Origin: Nitrospirillum sp034653275
GTDB lineage: Bacteria; Pseudomonadota; Alphaproteobacteria; Azospirillales; Azospirillaceae
Assembly: GCF_034653275.1 (NCBI RefSeq)
Contig: NZ_JAYEES010000002.1
Coordinates: forward strand, 1-64,000
Direction: 5' to 3'
DNA: 64,000 bases
Below the pieces are notes generated by a model. That model worked only from the letters and a program-made list of their open reading frames with translations, was not told where the DNA came from and ran no database searches. Numbering within the stretch: position 1 is the first letter of the stretch; the number at the start of each line of letters is the position of its first letter. Positions 54,031 to 62,109 of this stretch are shown here, in pieces. The position numbers and the translations under genes were made by a program.

Positions 54031-55116
54031 TCAGCGCTGCGCTTTGGGCAACTCGTCCCAGACCTTGGGATCTTCCGAGCCCAGGACCCAGGAGCAGAAG
54101 CCCTCCAGGCCGTATTCCTTCACCAGCGCGTACCGGTCATGGAAACTGCGGGCCTCGGGCATGAACACCCACTCACGCATCTGGTCGCGGTAGAAGTAGT
54201 AGAACGCCTCGTGCTCCACCGGATCCCACTGGATCTGCGCGCCGTACTGCTTGGCCAGCGGAATGGACTCGTCGGCGTCGAAATAGGCGCCGGCGATGTT
54301 GGACGCCTCGGTCCCGTCCGGCTTCACCGGATTGTCGGCGTACCAGCGGTAGCCGTAGAGCGGGATGCCCAGCGACAGCTTGTCCTTGGGGATGAACTGC
54401 AGCGCGTACTTCAGATGCTCCATCACCCACGGCATGCCGGCCACGGGGCCGGGCACGGTCCAGCGCGTGTGCTCGTCATAGGTCATCAGGCAGAACAGGT
54501 CGACCGCGTCGGCGATGGCCTTGTAGTCGAAGGCGCCGCGCCAGAATTCCCACATCCACTTGGAAAACGGCCCGCGGCCGGCATGTCCCGGGGCGTTGGG
54601 CACCACGGCGATGGACAGTTTCAGGCCGGCGCCGTGCAGGGCGGTCGCCGTCTGCTTGATCAGCAGGGTGAAGGCGTCGCGGTCGGTCCAGGCGATGTTC
54701 TCGAAATCGAACTGGTAGCCCACCAGGCCGTGCTCCTTGGCCTGCTGCACCAGCGACCCGATCATGGCCTTCTTGGCCGTCTCGTTCGTGATCAGCTCAT
54801 GGAACTTCTGCTTGTCCACCGGCGAGACGATGGGCATGACCGGCACCTTGTTCTCGTGCGCCAGCTTCAGCACATAGGGGTTGGGCTGGCCATACAGCAG
54901 GCCGTTCTGGTCGACGCCGTACCAGGTGGGCACCAGCAGGTCGATCTTGTCGATGTGCTGCTCGAACGAGTTAATCGATTTCTGGGTTTCCATCATATAG
55001 AACAGCGCCGTTGGCGCCTTCCCCGTGGATGCCCCAGCGGCGAGCGCCACGGAAGAGGTGCAGGCCATGGCCATCATGGACAGGCCAACGGCCAGCGTTC
55101 CCAACAGTCGTTTCAT
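54031..55116 (-). CDS. GH18-family glycosidase, candidate endo-beta-N-acetylglucosaminidase
   Basis: 361-residue GH18-type TIM barrel resembling YaaH-like proteins. The strand-4 catalytic motif reads GYQFDFEN instead of canonical DGxDxDxE: the final Asp and the Glu proton donor are present, but the second Asp position is Gln. Other matching segments are CLMTYDEHT and LGIPLYGYRWY. The signal region LLGTLAVGLSMMAMACTSSVALA could be cleaved at ALA-AG; a lipoprotein site at AMAC is possible but poorly matched. AAGGAG precedes the ATG. In this operon a role in cleaving the chitobiose core of N-glycans or small chitooligomers fits, but activity is unproven. Confidence 0.82.
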   Translation of the reverse strand: MKRLLGTLAVGLSMMAMACTSSVALAAGASTGKAPTALFYMMETQKSINSFEQHIDKIDLLVPTWYGVDQNGLLYGQPNPYVLKLAHENKVPVMPIVSPVDKQKFHELITNETAKKAMIGSLVQQAKEHGLVGYQFDFENIAWTDRDAFTLLIKQTATALHGAGLKLSIAVVPNAPGHAGRGPFSKWMWEFWRGAFDYKAIADAVDLFCLMTYDEHTRWTVPGPVAGMPWVMEHLKYALQFIPKDKLSLGIPLYGYRWYADNPVKPDGTEASNIAGAYFDADESIPLAKQYGAQIQWDPVEHEAFYYFYRDQMREWVFMPEARSFHDRYALVKEYGLEGFCSWVLGSEDPKVWDELPKAQR

Positions 55117-55147
55117 GACATCTCCTTCAAGGCGGCTTTGGCGCCGC

Positions 55148-56812
55148 TCACTGCATCTCGATGCGGTAGACGTAGGCGGCGACGGCGCCCGCCGGCCGTT
55201 GGGGCAGGGTCAGGCGCAGACCGTCGGCGTCCTGGCGGAAGGTCAGCGTGCCGCCCCCGGCACCCAGCAGGGTCACGGCCTTCACCTTGTCCTCCGCCTT
55301 CAGGCTATGGATCACGGCCTCCCCCTCCGCCGGCCAGCCCAGTTCGATGGCATAGAGCGCCGCGCCCTTGGTGGTGAAGCGGAAGTCCTGGGCCGTGTAG
55401 GGCTTGGTCTTGGTTTCCTGGAAAGAGCCGCTGGCCACCTCGGTCGGGCCTTCACCGAACTGGCGCCAGGGCCGGGTGCCGTAGATGGCCTCGCCATTCA
55501 CCGTCAGCCAGGCACCCATGGCCATCAGTGTGTCTTGCGCCCCCTGGGGAATGCTGCCATCGGCGCGGGGGCCGATGTTCAGCAGCAGGTTGCCGTTCTT
55601 GGACACCACGTCGGCCAGCAGATGGATCAACGCCTGCGGCGACTTGTAGGTGTCGTTCTCGACATAGCCCCAGCTGTCGTTGCTGATGGAGGTGCAGGTC
55701 TGCCACACGCGCGGCTGGATGCCCGGCAACTGGCCACGCTCGATGTCCAGCACGCCGGCGCCCTCGGGGAAGGCGCCGATCTTGTAGTTGACGATGGCGG
55801 ATCCGCCCAGCTTGGCCTGGGCGTTGTAATAATAGGCCAGGAACTTGGGCAGCGTGCCGCGGAACGTCGGGTGGCCGATCCACCAGTCGAAATAGATCAG
55901 GTCGGGGTGGTAGAGGTCCACCAGCTCCGCCGAGCGGGCCAGCCAGTCGCTGAGCCATGCCTGCGACACCGGCGTGAAGTCGCCGAACACGTCGGCGTCG
56001 TCCGACCCTTTCTCCTTCACCCGCAGCTGGGCGGGGCCGTAGAAGTCGGCGTAGCGCGGATCGTTGACGTCGGAGGGGATCTTGCGCCCCTCATCGAAGA
56101 ACCAGTCATGCTCCGCCCGGTGGGACGACAGGCCCAGGTGCAGGCCCTGCGCCCGAACCGCCCGCGCCAGGTCGCCGATCAGGTCGCGCTTCGGCCCCAT
56201 GCGCACCGCCGACCAGTCGGACAGCTTGGTGTCGTACAGGGCGAAGCCGTCGTGGTGTTCCGCCACCGGTACCACGTACTGGGCACCGGCCGCCCGGAAC
56301 AGGGCGGCCCAGGCGCGGGGATCGTACTTCTCCGCCTTGAACAGGGGGATGAAGTCCTTGTAGCCGAACTTGTCCTGCGGGCCGAAGGCCTTGATGTGGT
56401 GTTCGTATTCCTTGGTGCCCTTGGTGTACATGAGGCGCGAGTACCACTCGCTGCCGAAGGCGGGAACGGAATACAGGCCCCAATGGATGAAGACACCGAA
56501 CTTGGCGTCCGCATACCATTGCGGCACCTGGTAGTTCTTCAGCGAGGCCCAGTCCGGCCGGAACGGCCCCTGCCCGTCCCCCTGCTCCACCTGCTTCAGC
56601 TCGGCGGCGACGTCGGACACATGCTTGGCGCCGCGCTTTTCCCACTGCAGGTCGATCTGCGCTGGCGACAGGGTGTCGGCGGTTGGGGCGGTGACGGGTG
56701 CCGAGGGCTGCTTGGCTGCCAGGGCCGCCCCTGCCGGAACGGATAGTGCCGTCGCCAGCAGGCACACCCGGATCAGGCGCCCCCCGGTCAAGCGTGAAGA
56801 GCGACGGATCAT
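55148..56812 (-). CDS. GH29 alpha-L-fucosidase, exported
   Basis: 554-residue family 29 retaining fucosidase. Landmarks: KFGVFIHWGLYSVPAFGSEWYS, VAEHHDGFALYDT, LGLSSHRAEHDWFF, the nucleophile Asp in LIYFDWWIG and GNLLLNIGPRADG, followed by a C-terminal beta domain. A Sec signal (LIRVCLLATALSVPAGAALA) follows an Arg-rich N-terminus. GGAGG lies 9-10 bases ahead of the ATG. First glycosidase of the minus-strand series, 31 bases before GH18 and separated from the TonB receptor by a terminator. It may remove alpha-1,3/1,4 fucose of plant antennae or core fucose after endoglycosidase action. Confidence 0.93.
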   Translation of the reverse strand: MIRRSSRLTGGRLIRVCLLATALSVPAGAALAAKQPSAPVTAPTADTLSPAQIDLQWEKRGAKHVSDVAAELKQVEQGDGQGPFRPDWASLKNYQVPQWYADAKFGVFIHWGLYSVPAFGSEWYSRLMYTKGTKEYEHHIKAFGPQDKFGYKDFIPLFKAEKYDPRAWAALFRAAGAQYVVPVAEHHDGFALYDTKLSDWSAVRMGPKRDLIGDLARAVRAQGLHLGLSSHRAEHDWFFDEGRKIPSDVNDPRYADFYGPAQLRVKEKGSDDADVFGDFTPVSQAWLSDWLARSAELVDLYHPDLIYFDWWIGHPTFRGTLPKFLAYYYNAQAKLGGSAIVNYKIGAFPEGAGVLDIERGQLPGIQPRVWQTCTSISNDSWGYVENDTYKSPQALIHLLADVVSKNGNLLLNIGPRADGSIPQGAQDTLMAMGAWLTVNGEAIYGTRPWRQFGEGPTEVASGSFQETKTKPYTAQDFRFTTKGAALYAIELGWPAEGEAVIHSLKAEDKVKAVTLLGAGGGTLTFRQDADGLRLTLPQRPAGAVAAYVYRIEMQ

Positions 56813-56920
56813 GGCTTGGCCTCCGGTTTGGACAGTTGAATCGAAACGGCGGGCAGTGGCGCTACCCGGCCGTAGGGGTGGATTTGCAACCGCCCTATTC
56901 TGCCAAATATATTCTTTAAT

Positions 56921-56964
56921 TTAAAAAAGAATGGGCCGCCGCCAAAGCGCCAGGCGACGGCCCA
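56921..56964 (-). terminator. Rho-independent terminator after the TonB receptor gene
   Basis: Read on the minus strand, TGGGCCGTCGCC (56964-56953) pairs with GGCGGCGGCCCA (56943-56932), 11 of 12 positions, around a 9-base loop and is followed by TTCTTTTTT. It lies 13 bases past the receptor stop and about 110 bases before the fucosidase start, so the receptor message should be separated from, or attenuated into, the glycosidase operon. Confidence 0.85.
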
Positions 56965-56976
56965 GGGGAGGGAGGC

Positions 56977-59565
56977 TTACATCTTGTAGGACATGTTGAT
57001 GGAATAAACGCTGCCGTTCTTATAGTAACCGATGGGGGCAGCCTTGGTATTATTGTACCAGTAGTACATCTCGTCCAGCAGATTGGACGCGTTCAGGGTG
57101 ATCTGCATGTGCTCGTCGACGCTGTAGGTGGTCGAGAAGTCGAGCTGCATGTAGGAGTCGACCATGTTGCGCGAGTCCAGCCGGCCGATGCTGGTGAAGT
57201 ACGGCGACCGCCAGCCCAGGCTGACGCGCGCCTGGATGGGCCCCTCTTCATAATAGGGGATGAAGTTGAAGGTGTGCCGTGACAGGTAGGGCATGTTGAC
57301 GTTGGCGCTGCCCGTGTCGGCGATCGAGTAGGTGTAGTTGGTCTGCACGCCGAAGCCGTAGGCGATGTTCGTCTGGAACATCGCGGCGAAGCCCTTCACG
57401 TTGGCGTCGGAGTAGTTGACCGGCGTCGACACGCTGTAGGTCGCCGTGCCGCCGTGGGTGTTGTCCTGCAACACCATGTCAGTCGCCGTGTTGACGATGT
57501 AGGATGAAATCTGCCGGAAGAAGAACTCACCCGACACCAACGAGTCCTTGTTGAAGTACCACTCGGCCGAAACGTCGTAATTGTTGGACTCGTAAGGCTT
57601 CAGGTTCGGATTGCCGCCGCTGGCGGTGTGCTGCGTGTCATCCTTGGAGAAGGCGCCGGCCATGTCGGCGTAGCGGGGGCGGGCGATGACTTTCGCCGCG
57701 CCGAAACGAACGATGACGTCATCCGCCACGTCGTAAGCGAAGTTGAAGGTCGGCAGGAAGCGGCCGTATCGGCTGGTCTGGGTCACGCCGTACGGGTCGC
57801 TGGCCCCGTTGTCGTACTCCCAGTACTTGATATCGTCGGAGGTGTGCACATAGCGCACGCCGACGTTGCCGCGGTACTTATCGCCGGCGAAGTTGACCTG
57901 GGTGTAGGCGGCGCTGTTCTGCTCGGTGACCTTATATTCGGAACCGAAGTCCCGATAGTAGGTGGTGTTCAACGACTTCAGGTAGTTGATCACCGAGTCC
58001 TGGCTGATGGTGTAGAAGTTCAGCCAGTCGCCCGAGGCGTTCAGGCCATCGAACAGGCCGTTGGGCACCTGGGACGCCCCCAGCGAGGACAGCGTGACCT
58101 TGCCGTTGGAATAGGTGCGGCTGCCATAGGCGCGGACCGTGTTCATGTGGTCGGTGTACTTGACGCCGGCCTGCACGCTGGTGATGGGGCCCCAGTTGAT
58201 GTCGTGGGTCACGTCCATCTGGCCGTAGGCCTCGGAGTCCGCGTTCAGCTGGGCGGCGATGCCGCCGACCTGGCTGCCTGCCGCGTTGGTGGACATGTTC
58301 TCCACCGACGGCGAGCCGTTGGCGTAGGTCACGGTGGTGTGGGTGCCGTCGTAGGCGAAGGTGTAGGGCGCCGACGAATAGAACGACAGCAGGTATTCCG
58401 GGTCCTTGCCGCCGAAGGCGCGGGTGTAACCGACGTCGGTATAGACCTTCCAATCCTTGGTCGGCGTCCAGGTGCCGGCCAGGTTCACGCGGGCGGTCTG
58501 CACCGTGGTCTTGCGGTAGTTGGTATCCAGCTCGGTATAGGCGCCGTCGCCCAGTGTGGCGCTGGTGATCAGGCCGTTGTTCAGGGTCACTGCCTGGAAC
58601 AGGTTGGTGCTGGCCGCCGGATAGATGAAGCGCGCCTGGCTGTAGTTGTTGTAGACGCCGTGGATGAACAGGCCTGACAGGTTCAGGTCGATGGTGTCCG
58701 TCGGCTGGAACTGGATGGCGCCCTGTAGGCCCTCACGTTCACGCGTCTGCTTGAAATAGTCGGAGTTGATGCCGGCCGGGAAGGTCGAATTGGCCAGGGT
58801 GCCGCTGCCCGAAACCGTGGGGTTGGAGGTGATGGTGTCGCCCTTCTGGTAGCCGAAGAACTCGATACCGGCGCGCGACAGGTCCTGCTTGTCATAGGTG
58901 CCGGCAACCATCACACCGAAGGTGCTGGCCGGGTTCTTCCAGCTGTACAGCAGCGAGCCGCGGGGATTCCCCAGCTCCGACCGCGTGTTGTAGGAATAGC
59001 CGACCGAACCGCGCAGGGTGTTGGCGTCCAGGTCCAGCGGCTTGCGGGTGTGGATGATGACCGTGCCGCCCAGGCTGCCTTCGTCGATGCGGGCTTCCGT
59101 CGACTTGTACACCTCGGCCTGGTCGATGATTTCCGGCGACAGCAGGCTGTAGTTGAAGGTGCGGCTGTTCGGGTCGTTGGGATTGCCGCCCCAGTCGGCC
59201 GAGCCGATGGTCTGGCCGTCGACCAGGATGCGGTTCAGCGCCGGGTCGGTGCCCAGGATGCTGATCTTCTCGCCTTCGCCGAACTGGTGGTCGACGCTGA
59301 TGCCGGGCAGGTGCGACAGGGATTCCGCCACGTTGGTGTCGGGGAACTTGCCCACGCCCTCAGCCGAAATGACGTCGACGATAGCATTCGCCTCGCGCTT
59401 CACCTCGATGGAGCGCTCCAAACTCTTGCGGATACTTGTGACGACAATCTCTTGCAGTTCGTCGTCAGCATTGGCATCCGCCGCGTACGCCCGGACGGGT
59501 ATGAACGATGTCGCCCCCATGCCCATCAGCATGGTGGTAACCAAGGCATACTTCTTAATTCCCAT
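56977..59565 (-). CDS. TonB-dependent receptor of the glycan locus
   Basis: 862-residue outer-membrane receptor of the Xanthomonas/Caulobacter carbohydrate type. Signal peptide: YALVTTMLMGMGATSFIPVRAYA. TonB box-like EIVVTSIRKSLERSIEVKR, plug motifs VGKFPDTNVAESLSHLPGISVD, RILVDGQTI and EARIDEGSLGGTV, and a barrel ending SINMSYKM (non-aromatic final residue). The start ATG 59565 has AGGGGAAA about 10 bases upstream; a frame open to 59697 is less likely. Placed between the GlcNAc catabolic genes and eight glycosidase genes, it most likely imports GlcNAc-containing oligosaccharides or processed N-glycans. It is divergent from the permease gene across a 321-base gap. Confidence 0.92.
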   Translation of the reverse strand: MGIKKYALVTTMLMGMGATSFIPVRAYAADANADDELQEIVVTSIRKSLERSIEVKREANAIVDVISAEGVGKFPDTNVAESLSHLPGISVDHQFGEGEKISILGTDPALNRILVDGQTIGSADWGGNPNDPNSRTFNYSLLSPEIIDQAEVYKSTEARIDEGSLGGTVIIHTRKPLDLDANTLRGSVGYSYNTRSELGNPRGSLLYSWKNPASTFGVMVAGTYDKQDLSRAGIEFFGYQKGDTITSNPTVSGSGTLANSTFPAGINSDYFKQTREREGLQGAIQFQPTDTIDLNLSGLFIHGVYNNYSQARFIYPAASTNLFQAVTLNNGLITSATLGDGAYTELDTNYRKTTVQTARVNLAGTWTPTKDWKVYTDVGYTRAFGGKDPEYLLSFYSSAPYTFAYDGTHTTVTYANGSPSVENMSTNAAGSQVGGIAAQLNADSEAYGQMDVTHDINWGPITSVQAGVKYTDHMNTVRAYGSRTYSNGKVTLSSLGASQVPNGLFDGLNASGDWLNFYTISQDSVINYLKSLNTTYYRDFGSEYKVTEQNSAAYTQVNFAGDKYRGNVGVRYVHTSDDIKYWEYDNGASDPYGVTQTSRYGRFLPTFNFAYDVADDVIVRFGAAKVIARPRYADMAGAFSKDDTQHTASGGNPNLKPYESNNYDVSAEWYFNKDSLVSGEFFFRQISSYIVNTATDMVLQDNTHGGTATYSVSTPVNYSDANVKGFAAMFQTNIAYGFGVQTNYTYSIADTGSANVNMPYLSRHTFNFIPYYEEGPIQARVSLGWRSPYFTSIGRLDSRNMVDSYMQLDFSTTYSVDEHMQITLNASNLLDEMYYWYNNTKAAPIGYYKNGSVYSINMSYKM

Positions 59566-59886
59566 GATGTGGTTTCCCCTGCTGCGCTTTATTTTTCTGA
59601 GCTCTGCCGATGTCTTTGATTTCGATCCGAACCGTATCGGCATTACTGAGTCGGTGTTAGCGGTAACCAAAGTGCCGCAGAGCCCCGCGCTCGTCAATTT
59701 TTTTTTAATTTGCTTTCATAATTCCCCTTTTGCCCTGATGATGGGGGCAACGGGCGATGGCGGAAGTGAGGAATACCAGCAGGATACGGGCCGGCCGGCC
59801 CATCCGGTCCGAGGGGGCGGAGACAACGCCCCCGACGTCGACCCCCCCACCCGTTCCATTCACGATCACGGACAAGGATGGCGCCC
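59566..59886. promoter_or_regulatory. Divergent promoter region of TonB receptor and GlcNAc permease
   Basis: 321 bases without a supported gene. It contains an AT-rich block (59696-59735, with an eight-T run) suited to promoters, and a LacI-like half-symmetric site at 59655. The permease ribosome site AAGGA is at 59874-59878. No regulator gene is in the window; NagR/NagQ-type regulators usually lie close by and may be past the right edge. Confidence 0.5.
59655..59668. promoter_or_regulatory. LacI-family-like operator TGTTA-GCGG-TAACC
   Basis: TGTTAGCGGTAACC has perfect GTTA/TAAC arms around a GCGG centre, similar to operators of LacI-family sugar repressors (TGTTAnCGnTAACA-type). It lies about 90 bases upstream of the receptor start. 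Only one copy was noticed. Confidence 0.4.
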
Positions 59887-61182
59887 ATGGCCCCTGTGAA
59901 ACCGTCCCCCTCCCCCCATCAGAACCGCGCGTCCATGGTCGTCATCGGGGTTCTTTTCTTCATCTTCGGCTTCGTCACCTGGTTGAACGGACCGCTGATC
60001 ACGTTCGTGAAGCTGGCGTTCACGCTGGACGACGTGAACGCCTTCCTGATTCCCATGGTCTTCTACCTGTCCTACCTGTTCCTTTCCCTGCCGTCCTCCT
60101 GGGTGCTGCGGCGGACGGGCATGAAGAAGGGGATGGGGGCCGGGCTGTTCGTCATGGCCGTCGGCGCCGCGCTTTTCGGCGAATGCGCCACGATTCGGGT
60201 CTATCCCGGCGCGCTGGCCGGGCTGTTCGTCATCGGCGCCGGCCTGTCGCTGCTGCAGACGGCGGCCAATCCCTACATCAGCATCCTGGGTCCCATCGAC
60301 AGCGCCGCCCAGCGCATCGCCGTCATGGGCATCTGCAACAAGGTGGCGGGCATGCTGGCGCCGGTGGCCATCGGCGCGCTGGTGCTGAGCGGCATCGACA
60401 CCCTGGATCAGCAGGTCAAGGCCGCCCCCACGCCCGAGGCGCGGGAAGCGCTGCTGTCCGCCTTCGCCGCCAAGATTCATCTGCCCTACCTGGCCATGGC
60501 GGCGTTGCTGGCCCTGCTGGCCGTCTGGGTCGTCCGTTCCTCCCTGCCGGAAATCTCGGCCGACTCCAATGCTGGCGATGAGGCGCGGGATGGCGACACC
60601 CCGCCCTTGAGCCGCATTCCCCATCTGTGGCTGGGCGTGCTGTGCCTGTTCCTATATGTCGGGGTGGAGGTCATGGCCGGTGACGCCATCGGCACCTACG
60701 GTCACGGCTTCGACCTGCCGTTGGACGAAACCAAGTTCTTCACCTCCTTCACCCTGGCCGCCATGCTGGCGGGCTACCTGGGCGGCCTGGTGCTGATTCC
60801 CCGCGTGCTGTCGCAGGAGCGTTATCTGGCCCTCTCCGCGGCTTTGGGCGTGGTGCTGACCCTCGCGGCCTATGCCACCCATGGCTACGCCTCCGTCGCC
60901 TGCGTGGCGGCGCTGGGCTTCGCCAACGCCATGATGTGGCCCGCCATCTTCCCCCTGGGCATACGCGGCCTGGGCCGGCACACGGAGATCGGCTCCGCCT
61001 TCATGGTCATGGGCATCGCCGGCGGCGCCGTCCTGCCCCAGCTGTTCGTGCAGCTGAAACAGCATTTCCCCTTCCAGGCCGTCTTCCTGGCGCTGATGGC
61101 GCCGGCCTATCTCTACATCTTGTTCTTCGCCCTCTACGGCCATCGCGTCGGCCGCAAGGCGCCCGTCCCCTCCCTCGCCTGA
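59887..61182 (+). CDS. nagP: FucP/NagP-type MFS sugar permease (N-acetylglucosamine)
   Basis: 431-residue inner-membrane permease with 12 predicted helices, of the FucP/GluP family. Characteristic segments: VIGVLFFIFGFVTWLNGPLITFVKLAF, FYLSYLFLSLPSSWVLRRTGMKKGM, LLQTAANPYISILGP and AFMVMGIAGGAVLPQL. Family members take up fucose, glucose/galactose or GlcNAc; the NagK-NagB-NagA genes directly downstream point to GlcNAc. ATG 59887 is preferred because AAGGA lies 8 bases ahead; the ATG at 59878 overlaps that ribosome site. First gene of a four-gene plus-strand operon. Confidence 0.85.
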   Translation: MAPVKPSPSPHQNRASMVVIGVLFFIFGFVTWLNGPLITFVKLAFTLDDVNAFLIPMVFYLSYLFLSLPSSWVLRRTGMKKGMGAGLFVMAVGAALFGECATIRVYPGALAGLFVIGAGLSLLQTAANPYISILGPIDSAAQRIAVMGICNKVAGMLAPVAIGALVLSGIDTLDQQVKAAPTPEAREALLSAFAAKIHLPYLAMAALLALLAVWVVRSSLPEISADSNAGDEARDGDTPPLSRIPHLWLGVLCLFLYVGVEVMAGDAIGTYGHGFDLPLDETKFFTSFTLAAMLAGYLGGLVLIPRVLSQERYLALSAALGVVLTLAAYATHGYASVACVAALGFANAMMWPAIFPLGIRGLGRHTEIGSAFMVMGIAGGAVLPQLFVQLKQHFPFQAVFLALMAPAYLYILFFALYGHRVGRKAPVPSLA

Positions 61183-61209
61183 TCCTTATCGCTTCTTTTC
61201 GAAAAGCTC

Positions 61210-62109
61210 ATGACATCCGATCGCTACTATCTGGGCGTCGATGGCGGCGGCACCAAATGCCGCGCCCGCCTGCGCGCCCCCGACGGCACGCTGCTGGGTG
61301 AAGGCCTGGGCGGTCCCGCCAACATCCGTCTTGGCCTTGACCGGGCGTGGGCCAGCATCATGGAGGCCATACAGGCGGCCCTGGCGCAGGCCGGCCTGGA
61401 CGCCACAGCACTTCCCCGGCTGCATGTCGGCCTGGGGCTAGCCGGCATCGTGACGGCGGCGGACGGTGTCCGCACCCGCGCCGCGGCGCCCGGCTTCGCC
61501 AGCCTGTCCGCCGAGACGGACGCCCACGCCGCCTGCCTGGGCGCCTTCTCCGGCCGGGACGGCGCCATCCTGATCGCCGGCACCGGCAGCGCCGGCTATG
61601 CCTTGATCAACGGCCAAGGCCACGCCGTCGGCGGCTGGGGGTTCGAGGTCTCCGACGAAGGCAGCGGCGCCAGCATCGGCCGCGAGGCCATCCGCGTCGC
61701 CCTGCGCGCCCACGACAGCCTGGCCCCCGAAACCGGCCTGACCCGGCAAATCCGGCAGCGGCTGGGCGGCTCGCCCGCCGCCATCGTCGCCTGGGTGAAC
61801 GATGCCGGCCCCGCCGACTATGGCCGCCTGGCCCCGGATGTCCTGGCGCACGCCGCCAAGGGCGACGTGGTCGCCTGCACCATCATCGCCAAGGCCGCCA
61901 AGGAACTGGAGACCTACATCCGCCACCTGCATGCCCTGGGCGCCCCGAACCTGTGCCTGATGGGCGGGCTGTCCGCCCCGCTGACCCCGTGGCTCAGCCC
62001 CTGGGCACGATCCCTGCTGGCCGCCCCCGAGGGCGACGCCCTGGAAGGGGCCCTGCTGATGGCCCGCCAAAACATTCCCACCCCCATCGCCAAGAGCGCC
62101 CTGCCATGA
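61210..62109 (+). CDS. nagK: N-acetylglucosamine kinase, BadF/BadG ATPase family
   Basis: 299-residue sugar kinase of the ASKHA fold. Phosphate-1 motif LGVDGGGTKCRARL at the N-terminus, phosphate-2 region AILIAGTGSAGYAL, GGWGFEVSDEGSGASIGREA in the middle and the adenosine motif LCLMGGLSAPL near the C-terminus. The family contains glucosamine and GlcNAc kinases; GlcNAc to GlcNAc-6-phosphate fits the operon. It begins 27 bases after the permease gene with only a weak ribosome site and overlaps the next gene by four bases (ATGA). Confidence 0.88.
   Translation: MTSDRYYLGVDGGGTKCRARLRAPDGTLLGEGLGGPANIRLGLDRAWASIMEAIQAALAQAGLDATALPRLHVGLGLAGIVTAADGVRTRAAAPGFASLSAETDAHAACLGAFSGRDGAILIAGTGSAGYALINGQGHAVGGWGFEVSDEGSGASIGREAIRVALRAHDSLAPETGLTRQIRQRLGGSPAAIVAWVNDAGPADYGRLAPDVLAHAAKGDVVACTIIAKAAKELETYIRHLHALGAPNLCLMGGLSAPLTPWLSPWARSLLAAPEGDALEGALLMARQNIPTPIAKSALP

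Noticed and set aside
59153..59899. Plus-strand frame across the receptor 5' end and the permease promoter
   Set aside because: It overlaps conserved receptor coding sequence and reads without domain or composition support.
61347..62105. N-terminal extension of the SIS deaminase frame
   Set aside because: It reads through the GlcNAc kinase gene in another frame; the ATGA overlap at 62106 gives the expected family length.
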